A DNA stretch of 64,000 bases, from the NCBI GenBank assembly GCA_022822665.1, contig JAJEAR010000058.1, positions 1 to 64,000 on the forward strand, read 5' to 3'. The position numbers were made by a program, and so were the translations under genes. Positions 26,309 to 36,157 of the stretch are shown piece by piece. The stretch comes from Alphaproteobacteria bacterium (GTDB taxonomy: Bacteria > Pseudomonadota > Alphaproteobacteria > Thalassobaculales > Thalassobaculaceae). The notes below the pieces were generated by a model, which was given only the letters and a program-made list of their open reading frames with translations, did not search any database and was not told the origin of the DNA. Position 1 is the stretch's first letter; each line of letters starts with the position of its first letter.

Positions 26309-28483
26309 ATGGCTGCAAGCCGGCAAGGCGCGAGCTTGGACACACGTGTCGCACGCTGCCTCGCCGCCGCCGTGTTCACTGTCTGTCTGTATTGTGTGCC
26401 GGTTCTTGCGGATGATCCCCCGGTCCTGATGCGCGCTGACGAAATCGTCCATGACGAGGCCCGCAGCCTTGTCACCGTTCGCGGCAACATCGAGATTTCC
26501 CAGGACAACCGGATCCTGCAGGCCGACGAGGTCGTCTACGACATCGAGGCGAACACGGTCACCGCGTCAGGCAGGGTGATCCTGCACGAGCCGACCGGGG
26601 AGGTCGTGCACGCGACTCTGGTGGTCCTCGAGAACAGGCTGAGGGACGGCATCATCGAGAACCTCCGCATGGTCCTCGCCGACGGATCACGCGTCGCTGC
26701 ACACCGGGCCAGCCGCCAGGCCGGGGTGAGCAAGACCATGGAGAGCGCCGTCTATTCACCGTGCCTGCCGTGCAAGGAGGGCTCGGGTCGGCCGCCGCTG
26801 TGGCAGATCAAGGCCGAGAACATGATCCATGACGAGGTCGGCCGGAACGTCATCTACGAGGATGCAACCCTCGAGATGTTCGGAGTTCCGGTTGCCTGGT
26901 CACCGTACCTCACCCACCCGGACCCTACGGTCGAACGCCGGTCCGGGCTGCTGTCGCCGACAATGGGGCATTCGGACGAACTGGGATTCATCTACGGGCA
27001 GGGCTACTACCACGTGATCGACCAGTCGAGCGACATCGAGGTCGAGCCGATCCTCTACACCAGGGAAGGCATGGTACTGCGCAGCCGCTACCGGCATGCC
27101 TTCAACACCGGCGACCTCGATCTCGAGGCGACCGCCGGGCTTCTGGAAGGGAGCGAGGAGACCGACGAGCACGACCTGCAGGGCAGCGTCGACATGACCG
27201 GCCGCTTCTCGCTGTCGGAAGACTGGCGCTCGGGTTTCGACGTGGAACAGGCCAGCAACCGGACCTATCTGCGCCGGTACCGGCTGGGCGGGGAGGACAT
27301 CCTGACATCCCGGGCGTTCATGGAAGGGTTCTGGCCCGAACAGTACGTCGCGGTCGAGGCGTTCAAGTTCCAGGGGCTGCGCTCCAGTGACGACCGCAGC
27401 CGCCAGCCCACCGTCCTGCCGCTCGCCCGGTACAGCTATGACAGCCTCGCGAGGCCGGCGGGCGGAAACGTCCACTTCGACGCCACGGCCCTCTCGCTGA
27501 GCCGCACCCACGGGCCCGACAGCCGCAAGCTGTCGCTCGTGACCAGCTGGACCCGGCCCTGGTACGCCCTGGCGGGAGACATCTACGAACTGAAGGCCGT
27601 CGTGCAGTCGGACCTCTACGCCACCAGGATGGCGTACACGGACGACGAGAAACCCGACGAAACCTACCTCACCAGGCTGTTCCCGCAGTTCTCGTTCAAC
27701 TGGCGGTTCCCGCTGGCACGGGCCCGGGCGGGCGGCAGCCAGGTGATCGAACCGGTCATCAACCTCGTGGCCGGACCGACGGGCGGCTACGGCCCTGACA
27801 TTCCCGACGAGGACAGCCAGGCCTTCGAGTTTGACGACATCAACATCTTCGACGTGAACAGGTTCTCCGGAACCGACCGGGTGACATCCGGCACCCGCGT
27901 GGATTTCGGGGTCAACTTCACCATGCTGGATTCCGAGTTCGGAAGCGGTCAGGCCTTCCTGGGACAGAGCTACCGGCTGGCCGGCAAGAGCTCGTTCGAC
28001 CCCGGCTCCGGTCTGGACGAGAACCTCTCCGACCTGGTGGGCCGGCTCAGGTATTCGCCGGCCGAGTGGGTCGACCTGCTGTGGCGCTACCGGCTCGGCA
28101 AGGACAACCTGCAACCGCGGCGCACCGAACTCGGCGTCCAGCTGCACCGGCAGGACTTCGGCGTCCAGCTCGACTACGTGCAGCTCGACGATCACGTGGC
28201 CGAGCACCAGTTCGGCGATCGTGAACAGCTCGATCTGCAGGTCAACGTCAAGGTCGATGACTACGTGTTCGCGTCAACCCGGCTGATCCAGGACCTGGCC
28301 GAAAATGACAGCCAGATCCGTTCCGCCAGCACCGGCCTGCTGTACGCAGACGAGTGTTTTTCGTTCGGACTGCAGTATGAGCGTCTTAATTTCACCGACG
28401 ATGACATCAGGCCGGAACACCGGTTTTCCTTCCAGGTGAACTTCAAGTATCTCGGCTCGGTGCAGGGCACCGACATCCAGTAA
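26309..28483 (+). CDS. lptD: LPS-assembly outer membrane protein LptD
   Basis: A 724-residue outer-membrane beta-barrel protein that inserts LPS into the outer leaflet. A signal peptide covers about residues 1-34 (ending VLADDPP), then the LptA-like OstA domain (residues 40-130, MRADEIVHDEARSLVTVRGN), Cys152 and Cys155 (CLPC), and a barrel of amphipathic strands to the C-terminus. Disulfides between the N-terminal domain and barrel are functionally important in other bacteria; here one Cys (DECFSFG) is seen near the end. It belongs to the lptF-lptG-lptD-surA run. Confidence 0.93.
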   Translation: MAASRQGASLDTRVARCLAAAVFTVCLYCVPVLADDPPVLMRADEIVHDEARSLVTVRGNIEISQDNRILQADEVVYDIEANTVTASGRVILHEPTGEVVHATLVVLENRLRDGIIENLRMVLADGSRVAAHRASRQAGVSKTMESAVYSPCLPCKEGSGRPPLWQIKAENMIHDEVGRNVIYEDATLEMFGVPVAWSPYLTHPDPTVERRSGLLSPTMGHSDELGFIYGQGYYHVIDQSSDIEVEPILYTREGMVLRSRYRHAFNTGDLDLEATAGLLEGSEETDEHDLQGSVDMTGRFSLSEDWRSGFDVEQASNRTYLRRYRLGGEDILTSRAFMEGFWPEQYVAVEAFKFQGLRSSDDRSRQPTVLPLARYSYDSLARPAGGNVHFDATALSLSRTHGPDSRKLSLVTSWTRPWYALAGDIYELKAVVQSDLYATRMAYTDDEKPDETYLTRLFPQFSFNWRFPLARARAGGSQVIEPVINLVAGPTGGYGPDIPDEDSQAFEFDDINIFDVNRFSGTDRVTSGTRVDFGVNFTMLDSEFGSGQAFLGQSYRLAGKSSFDPGSGLDENLSDLVGRLRYSPAEWVDLLWRYRLGKDNLQPRRTELGVQLHRQDFGVQLDYVQLDDHVAEHQFGDREQLDLQVNVKVDDYVFASTRLIQDLAENDSQIRSASTGLLYADECFSFGLQYERLNFTDDDIRPEHRFSFQVNFKYLGSVQGTDIQ

Positions 28484-28520
28484 CCGGCGTCCCCGGGGAA
28501 CAGCACATGGGTCGACGGTC

Positions 28521-29801
28521 ATGACGCGAATCGCCGCAGCACTCATCACCGCATGCCGGCTTGGCCTGGTCCTGGCGCTTGCGACGATCGTGGCCTCGCC
28601 GGCCACGGCCCAGCAAACGCAGCGTATCGCCGCGGTTGTCAACGACGAGGTCATCTCGGTTCGCGACCTGGAGAACGCAATACGGCTGGCAGTGGTTGTC
28701 TCCCGGCTGCCGGCAACCCCCGAGACCGGCAGACGGATCCAGGGCCAGGTCCTGCAGTCACTGATCAACGACACCCTGTACCTGCAGGAGGCCCTGCAGA
28801 ATTCCGTCACCGTGAGCGATGCGGAGATGTCACACGCCGCCGGACTCCTGGAGCAGCGTCTCGGCATCAGGCCGGGGACGCTGGACGACTTTCTTGCCGC
28901 CAACCGGCTGAACCGCCCCATGGCCATGCGGCAGATGCGGGCATCGATCGCCTGGTCCAAGCTGGTCCGCCAGCGTTTCGGGTCCGTGGCGACGGTTGCC
29001 GAAGAGGAGATCGACGAGGTCCTGGACATCTACCGGCGAAGCCTGGGACGGCCCCAGTACCTGGTCTCCGAGATCCTGCTGCCGGTCAATGACCCGGGCA
29101 CCGAGGCGCAGGTTCGCGACCTTGCCGCGCGGATCCACCAGCAACTTCAGCAGGGAAGTGATTTCCGCGCAATTGCCCGGCAGTTCTCGTCGTCGGCCAG
29201 TTCGGCCCAGGGCGGTCTGATCGGCTGGGTGACCGCGGGTCAGCTGGCGCCCGAAATCGAAACGCTCCTTTCCGAACTCGGACCGGGAGAAGTCGCGCCA
29301 CCGGTGCGAACCGACTCCGGGTTCCAGATCGTCAAGCTCGAGAACCGACGGATCCTGCGGGCGTCGGACCCGTTGAAGTCGGAGGTGAGACTGCGGTTCC
29401 TGTCGGTGCCGTTGCCGGGCGGCGGCGAGGAGAACACGGACGCCGGACTGATCCGCGAAATCGAGCAGGATGTCGCCGACGTGGGAAGCTGTCCGGAACT
29501 GGCGCAGCTGGCCGAGGCCCGGGACGGAGCCTCGTCCGGTGTCCTGGGTCCCATCCGGCTGGAAGAAGCGGCGCCGGCCATACGCGAGATCGTGCTCGAC
29601 CTTGATGCCGGGAACGCCAGCCGCGCCGTCCGGACGGGAACGGCAATATCGGTGTTCATGGTGTGCGAACGTACGGCCGCACCCGAGAACACGCCGGACC
29701 GCGACAACATCGTTGCGCGGCTTCGTGCCGAGAAATTGCGATCCCTGGCCCGCAGGTACATGAGGAACCTGCGCCAGTCCGCCTTTATCGAGACCCGGTA
29801 G
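28521..29801 (+). CDS. surA: periplasmic peptidyl-prolyl isomerase / chaperone SurA
   Basis: A 426-residue periplasmic chaperone for outer-membrane proteins. It has a signal peptide (residues 1-32, ending in ATAQQ), a SurA N-terminal domain with IAAVVNDEVISVRDLENAIRLA, and a PPIC rotamase domain at about 175-280 (YLVSEILLPV; FSSSASSAQGGLIGWV; PVRTDSGFQIVKLE). A degenerate second rotamase-like region follows. LptD is the main client in enterobacteria, so the lptD-surA adjacency makes biological sense. Its TAG shares the final G with the pdxA GTG start. Confidence 0.92.
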   Translation: MTRIAAALITACRLGLVLALATIVASPATAQQTQRIAAVVNDEVISVRDLENAIRLAVVVSRLPATPETGRRIQGQVLQSLINDTLYLQEALQNSVTVSDAEMSHAAGLLEQRLGIRPGTLDDFLAANRLNRPMAMRQMRASIAWSKLVRQRFGSVATVAEEEIDEVLDIYRRSLGRPQYLVSEILLPVNDPGTEAQVRDLAARIHQQLQQGSDFRAIARQFSSSASSAQGGLIGWVTAGQLAPEIETLLSELGPGEVAPPVRTDSGFQIVKLENRRILRASDPLKSEVRLRFLSVPLPGGGEENTDAGLIREIEQDVADVGSCPELAQLAEARDGASSGVLGPIRLEEAAPAIREIVLDLDAGNASRAVRTGTAISVFMVCERTAAPENTPDRDNIVARLRAEKLRSLARRYMRNLRQSAFIETR

Positions 29802-30799
29802 TGACCGAAGCGCTGCCCCCGCTGGTCCTGACCCCCGGTGAACCGGCCGGCGTCGGGGCGGAAATCACCCTGGGCGCCTGGGCGACCGGAGCGGTGCCCG
29901 CCTTCTTCCTGCTCGACGACCCCGACAGGGTGCGTCGCCGCGCCACCCGGTCCGGCCTGACGGCCGGCTGTATCGCCATCAGTCACCCGGCGGAGGCGAC
30001 GGAAGCGTTCCGCCACGGAGTTCCCGTTCTGCCCACGGAGTTCGCGGTGGACTGTGCTCCCGGCCACCCTGACCCTGCCAATGCCGCGAGTGTCACCGGG
30101 GCGATCGAAGACGCGGTTGCCGCGGTCCGGGACGGAACTGCGCTCGCCGTGGTCACCTGCCCGATCCAGAAGCACACCCTCGCCACGGCGGGTTTCGCTC
30201 ACCCCGGCCACACCGAGTTCCTTGCCGAGCTTGCCGGCGGCAACCGGCGCCCGGTGATGATGCTGGCCGGGAACGGGCTCAGGGTGGTGCCCGCAACCAT
30301 CCATGTTCCGCTCGCCCGGGTCCCCGAGCTGATCAGCCGCGACCTGGTGGTCGAGACCGCCCGCATCGTCCTGCAGGCGCTCAGGACCGACTTCGGCATC
30401 GACGAGCCGCGGCTTGCGGTATCGGGCCTGAACCCCCACGCGGGCGAGGGCGGCATTCTGGGCGAGGAAGACGGCCGGATCATCGGCCCCGCCGTTGCCA
30501 TGCTGTGCGCCGAAGGCGAGCAGGTCAGCGGCCCGCTGCCCGCCGACAGCATGTTTCACGACGAGGCCCGCGCCGGGTATGACGCCGCACTCTGCATGTT
30601 CCACGACCAGGCCCTGATCCCGGTCAAGGCGCTCGACTTCTGGGGAGCGGTCAACATTACCCTCGGCCTGCCGTTCGTGCGCACGTCGCCGGACCACGGT
30701 ACCGCGTTGGACCTGGCCGGGACCGGCAGGGCCCGGCCGGACAGCCTGGTACGTGCGCTGCAGCTTGCTGCCGCCATGGGCAGGCGGCGCAGTGCCTGA
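29801..30799 (+). CDS. pdxA: 4-hydroxythreonine-4-phosphate dehydrogenase
   Basis: A 332-residue NAD-dependent enzyme that oxidises 4-phosphohydroxythreonine in pyridoxal phosphate synthesis. Motifs: LTPGEPAGVGAEI at the start, GHTEFLAEL with a metal-binding His, SGLNPHAGEGG, and MFHDQALIPVKAL with another. GTG 29801 overlaps the surA stop by one base (TAGTG), which supports it over the earlier in-frame ATG. The product is partner to PdxJ, which is not in the window. Confidence 0.93.
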   Translation: MTEALPPLVLTPGEPAGVGAEITLGAWATGAVPAFFLLDDPDRVRRRATRSGLTAGCIAISHPAEATEAFRHGVPVLPTEFAVDCAPGHPDPANAASVTGAIEDAVAAVRDGTALAVVTCPIQKHTLATAGFAHPGHTEFLAELAGGNRRPVMMLAGNGLRVVPATIHVPLARVPELISRDLVVETARIVLQALRTDFGIDEPRLAVSGLNPHAGEGGILGEEDGRIIGPAVAMLCAEGEQVSGPLPADSMFHDEARAGYDAALCMFHDQALIPVKALDFWGAVNITLGLPFVRTSPDHGTALDLAGTGRARPDSLVRALQLAAAMGRRRSA

Positions 30800-31736
30800 C
30801 GATCATCCCGCGGATGACGTCATTGCGCGGGTTGCGGCCCTGCCGCCACTGCGCACCGTGATCGGGCGGCAACGCCTGTCGGCCCGCCGTTCGCTCGGCC
30901 AGCACTTCCTGCTCGACCTCAACCTGGCGCGGCGCATTGCCCGTGAGGCCGGCCCCCTCGGGACCGGAACCACGATCGAGATCGGACCGGGTCCGGGAGG
31001 CCTTACCCGGGCCCTGCTGATCGAGGGCGCGGGACACGTCATCGCAATCGAACGCGACCCCAGGGCCATCGCATCCCTGCGCGACCTCGGACAGGCGGCG
31101 CAAGACCGGCTCGCCGTGATCGAGGGCGATGCGCGCCGGTTGGCGTTCGACACGCTCGGGACCCCGCCGCGGCGCGTGGTGGCCAACCTGCCCTACAACA
31201 TCGCGACGATGCTGATCGTGCGGTGGCTCGCGACGCCCCGGGCCTTCGAGAGCATCACCGTGATGGTCCAGAAGGAGGTGGCGATGCGGCTGTGTGCCGT
31301 CGCCGGCTCACCCGACCATGGCCGCCTCGGCATCCTGGTGCGCTGGCTCACCGAGCCGACATTGCTGTTCGAGGTCCCTGCCCGCGCCTTCACACCACCA
31401 CCGCGGGTGACCTCGGCGCTTGTCAGGCTGGTACCACGCCCGCAGCCGCTGTACCCGGCCCGGTGCGCGACGCTGCAGCGGCTGACGGCCGCCGCCTTCG
31501 GTCAGAGGCGCAAGATGTTGCGCTCCAGCCTGCGCCACCTGGGCGGTGAAGCACTGCTGGAAGGGGCCGGCATCGACCCGCAGGCGCGTCCGGAGACCCT
31601 CGACGTCGCGGATTTCTGCCGTCTCGCACGCGCATACGACAGCACGGCGACATCAGGAGCCGCGGCGAAACCGGTCAACGAAGTCGTCGAGCCCGGTCAA
31701 CCGGCTCCGGCGGCGCCGCTCTCCGACCAGGATTGA
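30792..31736 (+). CDS. ksgA: 16S rRNA dimethyladenosine transferase
   Basis: A 314-residue SAM-dependent methyltransferase that dimethylates the two adjacent adenosines of 16S rRNA helix 45. Visible: ARRSLGQHFLLD, the SAM loop EIGPGPGGLTRAL (from residue 63), VIAIERD and the target-base motif NLPYN. The start at GTG 30792 overlaps pdxA by eight bases. The C-terminal tail after GLCRLARAYD-like sequence (about 30 residues, rich in Ala and Pro) lies over the 3' end of gmk on the other strand and may not be under strong selection. Confidence 0.93.
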   Translation: MPDDHPADDVIARVAALPPLRTVIGRQRLSARRSLGQHFLLDLNLARRIAREAGPLGTGTTIEIGPGPGGLTRALLIEGAGHVIAIERDPRAIASLRDLGQAAQDRLAVIEGDARRLAFDTLGTPPRRVVANLPYNIATMLIVRWLATPRAFESITVMVQKEVAMRLCAVAGSPDHGRLGILVRWLTEPTLLFEVPARAFTPPPRVTSALVRLVPRPQPLYPARCATLQRLTAAAFGQRRKMLRSSLRHLGGEALLEGAGIDPQARPETLDVADFCRLARAYDSTATSGAAAKPVNEVVEPGQPAPAAPLSDQD

Positions 31737-32294
31737 CCGTACCTCGTCAATGCTGGTCTCGAGATCCTCGTTGACGATGACGTAGTCGTACTCGGAGCAG
31801 TGACTGACCTCCTCGAGCACCTGCGCCATGCGCCGCTCGACGATTTCCGCGGGGTCGCGGCCCCTGGTTGTCAGCCGACGGCGCAATTCGGCGGTTGACG
31901 GCGGCAGGATGAACACCCGTACCAGGTCCCGGCCACCGTGTTCGGCCAGCTGCCTGGTTCCCTGCCAGTCGAGGTCGAACAGCACGTCACGTCCCGAAAC
32001 CAGGGCGTCCTCCACCGGAGCGCGCGGGGTTCCGTAGTGGTGATCGAATACGCACGCGTGCTCGAGCAGCTCCCGGTCCTCGATCATCTGCCGGAACCGC
32101 GGCAAGTCGACGTAGAAGTAGTCACGGCCCTCGACCTCGCCCGGGCGACGTGGCCGCGTGGTGGCAGAGACCGACATCACCAGTTCGGGATCGGTCGCGA
32201 GCAGGCGGCGGGAAATACTGGTCTTGCCCGCACCCGACGGCGAGGAGAGCACCAGCATGACGCCGCGCCGGCGAATCACCGCTCCTCCCGTCAT
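31653..32294 (-). CDS. gmk: guanylate kinase
   Basis: A 213-residue GMP kinase. P-loop SPSGAGKTS at residues 18-26, VSATTRPRRPGEVEGRDYFYV (GMP-binding), GTPRAPVEDAL and DLDWQGTRQL are present. ATG 32294 overlaps the yicC stop (TCAT, 32291-32294), indicating coupling. Its 3' end overlaps ksgA by 84 bases convergently, so both stops sit inside the other gene. Confidence 0.94.
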   Translation of the reverse strand: MTGGAVIRRRGVMLVLSSPSGAGKTSISRRLLATDPELVMSVSATTRPRRPGEVEGRDYFYVDLPRFRQMIEDRELLEHACVFDHHYGTPRAPVEDALVSGRDVLFDLDWQGTRQLAEHGGRDLVRVFILPPSTAELRRRLTTRGRDPAEIVERRMAQVLEEVSHCSEYDYVIVNEDLETSIDEVRSILVGERRRRSRLTGLDDFVDRFRRGS

Positions 32295-33187
32295 TCCACG
32301 TTCTGCACCTGTTCGCGGAACCGTTCGGTCTCCGCCTTCATTTCGAGTCCCAGGCGCGTGAGGGCCAGGTCGGCGGATTTCGCGCAGACGGTGTTGATCT
32401 CCCGGTTGAGTTCCTGGCACAGGAAATCAAGCCGCCGGCCGATGGGCCCTCCCTGTTCCAGCAGGGTGCCACAGGCCGACACATGCGCCTGCAGCCGGTC
32501 CGTTTCCTCCCGGACATCCGCCTTCGTCACGAGGAGCGCCACCTCCTGGGCAAGCCGTTCCTCGTCGAGTGCGGGCACCGCGCCCAGCAGTTCATCGGTC
32601 TGGCGCCGGACGCGCTGGCGAAGCAGGGGAGCCTGCTCCTGCGCTTGCTGTCCAACGCGCTCGACCAGGGCGGCCAGCGTGGCCAGTCCGCTGGCCAGTA
32701 CCTCCCCGAGCCGCGCACCCTCGTGCCGTCGCATTTCGCACAGCCCGTCGAGCGCCCGGTCCAGGCCGGCCAGGATCTCTTCCAGCGCGGCCTCATCGAC
32801 CGTGATGTCTCCGGGTTCGGGACGTTCGAGCACACCGTTGACCTGCAGCAGGGCATCCAGCCGCGGCGCCTCCACCCGCATTCCGTCTTTCGCCAGCGCC
32901 TCGTGCAGGGCCAGCAGGTCGCGGAGCAGTGGCCGGTTGATCCTGACCGCGGCCGCTTCACGGTCATGCCGCAACGTCAGGGTCGCGGTCACCGATCCCC
33001 GCGCCAGCCGCGCGGCGACCATGCGCCGTGCCTCTGGCTCCAGAGCCGCAGGGCCTGCCGGTATCCGGCAGCGGATATCCAGTCCGCGGGAATTGACACT
33101 CTTCAGTTCCCACGACCAGTGGCAGGATTGATCCGGGCCGGCCAGGCCGTCGGTGCGCGCATACCCGGTCATGCTCGAAACCGTCAC
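32291..33187 (-). CDS. yicC: YicC family endoribonuclease-like protein
   Basis: About 298 residues; the N-terminal VSSMTGYAR (YicC hallmark), a central coiled region rich in Arg/Glu (about 60-230) and the C-terminal domain GPIGRRLDFLCQELNREINTVCAKS, the DUF1732 signature, are present. YicC proteins are RNA-cleaving or RNase-adaptor proteins in other bacteria. Start candidates are GTG 33187 (chosen, with GGGG five bases upstream), GTG 33193 and ATG 33172. It is part of the acpP-fabF-mltG-yicC-gmk order. Confidence 0.9.
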   Translation of the reverse strand: MTVSSMTGYARTDGLAGPDQSCHWSWELKSVNSRGLDIRCRIPAGPAALEPEARRMVAARLARGSVTATLTLRHDREAAAVRINRPLLRDLLALHEALAKDGMRVEAPRLDALLQVNGVLERPEPGDITVDEAALEEILAGLDRALDGLCEMRRHEGARLGEVLASGLATLAALVERVGQQAQEQAPLLRQRVRRQTDELLGAVPALDEERLAQEVALLVTKADVREETDRLQAHVSACGTLLEQGGPIGRRLDFLCQELNREINTVCAKSADLALTRLGLEMKAETERFREQVQNVE

Positions 33188-33482
33188 CTGCACCCCATCA
33201 TCCGACCCCGCGGACCCCTTCCTGAATATACGGTCACGGGGTAGGCAACAAGGTCGTGACCGGGACCTGCCCGCGGGCGATCCGGCGCCGCGCTGCCCCG
33301 GACCCCGTCATCGGGCACGCCTTCACCCTGGCACCACGCGGTTCCGGTATCGAACGGGGCGGGGGCCCGCCACGCCGTCCGGCACAGTTTCCTTGCCCAA
33401 AGGGGTTCCTTCGACCTCGTGCAGGGGTTCGTGCGCCGGTCCGGTCCCTGCACGGGGCAGTCGCGCGGCGCGCGGGTTGCCG
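33188..33482. other. gap between mltG and yicC with no supported gene
   Basis: A 295-base stretch after mltG and before yicC on the minus strand. Short frames inside it translate to Pro/Arg-rich noise. No hairpin followed by T-run or strong promoter was found, although a yicC-gmk promoter may lie here. Confidence 0.4.
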
Positions 33483-34496
33483 TCACTGCCTGGTGCCGTC
33501 CCCCTGACCGGCGGTCTCCGCACCCGTTCGACGATCGCGCAGCCGACGCCAGTTGCGGACATTGCGCTGGTGTTCCGCCAGGGTGCGGGCAAAGCTGTGT
33601 CCGCCGGTCCCGTCGGCAACGAAGTAGAGATAGTCGACCTCGGCAGGATTGAGCGCGGCCCGAATCGATGCCTCGCCGGGATTGCAGATCGGGGCCGGCG
33701 GCAGCCCGGTAATGACATAGGTGTTGTACGGCGTGGGTGTCGCGGTATCGGTCCGGGTCAACGGCCGGTTCAGGCCGCGCGGCGCGATACCGTAGGCGAC
33801 CGTCGGATCGGACTGCAGCTTCATGCCGCGGTGCAGGCGGTTGGTGAACACACCGGCGATCACCGCGCGTTCGTCGGGCTTGGCGGTCTCGCGCTCGATG
33901 ATGGAGGCCAGGATCACCGCCTCCTCGGGCGTGCTGATGGGCAGTCCGCGCTTGCGCTCCGGCCAGAGCTGCGCGAGCAGGTCCTGCATGTCCTTCTGCA
34001 TGCGTGCAATCAGGCCGTCGCGGGTGTCTCCCCAGGAAAAATGGTAGGTTTCCGGGAGCAGCGAACCTTCCTTGGGCTGGCGCGTGATCGTGCCGAAAAG
34101 GCCGTCGCTCGCCCTGATCCTGTCGAGCACCTGCCCCGTCGTGAGACCCTCGACCAGGGTAATGCGCCGCACGACGGTACGGCCCGACATCAGGATTTCC
34201 ACCACCTCGCGGGGGCTGACCGAGGGCGGGAAACGGTATTCGCCAGCCTTCAGTCGACTGGCGCGGCCGGAGACCCGCGCTCCGAAGACAAACACCTCCG
34301 CGTGCTGGACAACACCGGCGCGCTTCAGGATCTCGCCGATTTCCTGGATGCCGCGGCCGCGCTCGACCACCACCACCCGGGAGACGTCCGACGGCCCCGG
34401 ACGGGTGTATTCGGCGTAGCCCCAGATCGCCACACCTGCCGCAATGATGCCCGTCGCCAGAACCAGATACCCGAGCGTCAGCAGCACCCGCCGCAT
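33483..34496 (-). CDS. mltG: endolytic murein transglycosylase MltG
   Basis: A 337-residue inner-membrane anchored lytic transglycosylase that cuts nascent glycan strands. One N-terminal membrane segment (about 5-28), a LysM-like stretch (VERGRGIQEIGEILKRAGV), KEGSLLPETYHF, and the catalytic Glu201 in ASIIERETA, then GMKLQSDPTVAYGI and YVITGLPPAPICNPGEASIRAAL. It follows fabF by 15 bases, the usual alphaproteobacterial order. Confidence 0.93.
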   Translation of the reverse strand: MRRVLLTLGYLVLATGIIAAGVAIWGYAEYTRPGPSDVSRVVVVERGRGIQEIGEILKRAGVVQHAEVFVFGARVSGRASRLKAGEYRFPPSVSPREVVEILMSGRTVVRRITLVEGLTTGQVLDRIRASDGLFGTITRQPKEGSLLPETYHFSWGDTRDGLIARMQKDMQDLLAQLWPERKRGLPISTPEEAVILASIIERETAKPDERAVIAGVFTNRLHRGMKLQSDPTVAYGIAPRGLNRPLTRTDTATPTPYNTYVITGLPPAPICNPGEASIRAALNPAEVDYLYFVADGTGGHSFARTLAEHQRNVRNWRRLRDRRTGAETAGQGDGTRQ

Positions 34497-34511
34497 GGCA
34501 CCCCGTCAAGA

Positions 34512-35777
34512 TCAGTTTGCTCGAGTCAGAACCAGGGACGCGTTGGTCCCTCCGAAGCCGAAGGAATTGGACATCACGTTGTCGATCCTGCGTTCCTTCG
34601 CCGTTCGGGGCACGAGGTCGATGCCGTGACAGCCGTCGGAAACCCGATCGAGGTTGAGGGTCGGAGGAGCCACGCCATCGCGAATCGCGAGAATCGAATA
34701 GATCGCCTCTACCGCACCGGCTGCCCCCAGGAGATGCCCGATCGCCGACTTGGTCGATGACATGCTGATACTGCCGGCGGCATCACCGAACAGTCGCTGG
34801 ACCGCCCCGACCTCGATCGCATCCCCGAGCGGGGTCGAGGTGCCGTGGGCATTGATGTAGTCGATCTGCTCCGGCGCCATTCCGGCGCGCGCCAGGGCGT
34901 TCCGCATGGCCCGGAACGCTCCGTCGCCGGACTCCTCCGGCGCGGTGATGTGGTGTGCGTCCCCGGACAGGCCATACCCCGTGACCTCGGCATGAATGGT
35001 TGCGCCACGCCGGAGCGCGTGTTCGCGCTCCTCGATCACCACGATACCGGCCCCCTCTCCCATGACGAAACCATCGCGATCCTCGTCCCAAGGCCTGGAG
35101 GCGCGTTCGGGGGTGTCATTGAATCCCGTGGACAGCGCCCTTGCGGCGATGAAGCCGGCAAGTCCCAGGCGATTGATCGCGGCTTCCGCGCCACCCGCAA
35201 TCATCACGTCGGCCGCATCGTCACGCACCAGGCGCGCGGCATCGCCGATGGCATGGGCGCCGGTGGCGCACGCGGTTCCCACGGCATGGTTCGGACCCTT
35301 GAAGCCGAACCGGATCGAAACCTGCCCCGAGACCAGGTTGATCAGTGCCGACGGGATGAAAAACGGCGAAATCCGCCGGGGACCGCTGTTCGCAAGCTTC
35401 AGGGTGGTCTCGTAGATGGTCTCGAGTCCGCCGATGCCGGACCCGATCATCACGCCGGTCCGGTCCTGCCGCTCCTCGGTATCAGCCACCCATCCGGACT
35501 GTTCGATCGCCTGCGCCGCGGCGCACAGTCCGAGCAGGATGAACCGGTCCATCCTGCGCTGGTCGCGGGCCGGGACCCAGCAATCCGGATCGAAGAGGCC
35601 CTGGTCGGAGGGACCGGCGGGGATCATGGCGGCGACCCGGCTGGCAAGGTCTGAGACATCGAAATGCTCGACCGCCCGGATGCCGGACTGTCCCTCGATC
35701 AGCCGCGACCAGTTGTGCTCGATGCCGACTCCGAGCGGGGTCACCAGGCCCATGCCGGTAATGACGGCGCGCCTCAT
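34512..35777 (-). CDS. fabF: beta-ketoacyl-ACP synthase II
   Basis: A 421-residue condensing enzyme that elongates acyl-ACP with malonyl-ACP. Nucleophile Cys170 is in VGTACATGAHAIG; the two catalytic His are in NAHGTSTPLGD and SAIGHLLGAAGAVE. It is preceded by acpP, its substrate carrier, on the same strand with a 55-base gap. Confidence 0.95.
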   Translation of the reverse strand: MRRAVITGMGLVTPLGVGIEHNWSRLIEGQSGIRAVEHFDVSDLASRVAAMIPAGPSDQGLFDPDCWVPARDQRRMDRFILLGLCAAAQAIEQSGWVADTEERQDRTGVMIGSGIGGLETIYETTLKLANSGPRRISPFFIPSALINLVSGQVSIRFGFKGPNHAVGTACATGAHAIGDAARLVRDDAADVMIAGGAEAAINRLGLAGFIAARALSTGFNDTPERASRPWDEDRDGFVMGEGAGIVVIEEREHALRRGATIHAEVTGYGLSGDAHHITAPEESGDGAFRAMRNALARAGMAPEQIDYINAHGTSTPLGDAIEVGAVQRLFGDAAGSISMSSTKSAIGHLLGAAGAVEAIYSILAIRDGVAPPTLNLDRVSDGCHGIDLVPRTAKERRIDNVMSNSFGFGGTNASLVLTRAN

Positions 35778-35832
35778 CGCGTCCCGTCACACGTCGGACT
35801 CATGCCGGCCTGACCCAGTCGGGAATGCACGC

Positions 35833-36069
35833 TCAGTCTGTTGCCTGCTCGATGAACGCGATCGCATCCTTGACGGTCACGATCTTCTCGGCAGCGTCGT
35901 CGGGGATTTCCACGTCGAACGCTTCCTCGAACGCCATGACAAGTTCGACTGTGTCGAGGCTGTCGGCACCGAGGTCATCTATGAAACTGGCGGTATCGGT
36001 CACCTTTGCGCCATCAACACCCAGATGTTCGATGACGATCGACTTCACCTTTTCGGCGACTTCACTCAT
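35833..36069 (-). CDS. acpP: acyl carrier protein
   Basis: A 78-residue acidic carrier protein. The phosphopantetheine site is Ser37 in [10 protein letters not shown]. It begins MSEVAEKVK and ends [10 protein letters not shown], as in alphaproteobacterial AcpP. The start ATG 36069 has GGGGA eight bases upstream; the longer frame upstream is spurious. Unlike the common order, fabG and fabD are not immediately upstream; an FAD oxidase gene is there instead, and a candidate promoter (36158-36187) would drive acpP-fabF alone. Confidence 0.95.
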   Translation of the reverse strand: MSEVAEKVKSIVIEHLGVDGAKVTDTASFIDDLGADSLDTVELVMAFEEAFDVEIPDDAAEKIVTVKDAIAFIEQATD

Positions 36070-36157
36070 GTCGGCATTCCCCAGTTCCTTCGGCACACCG
36101 CCCTGTGCGAACCGGCCGCACGGGCGCGGTTGCCCCGCGCCACTCAATCGAAACAGT

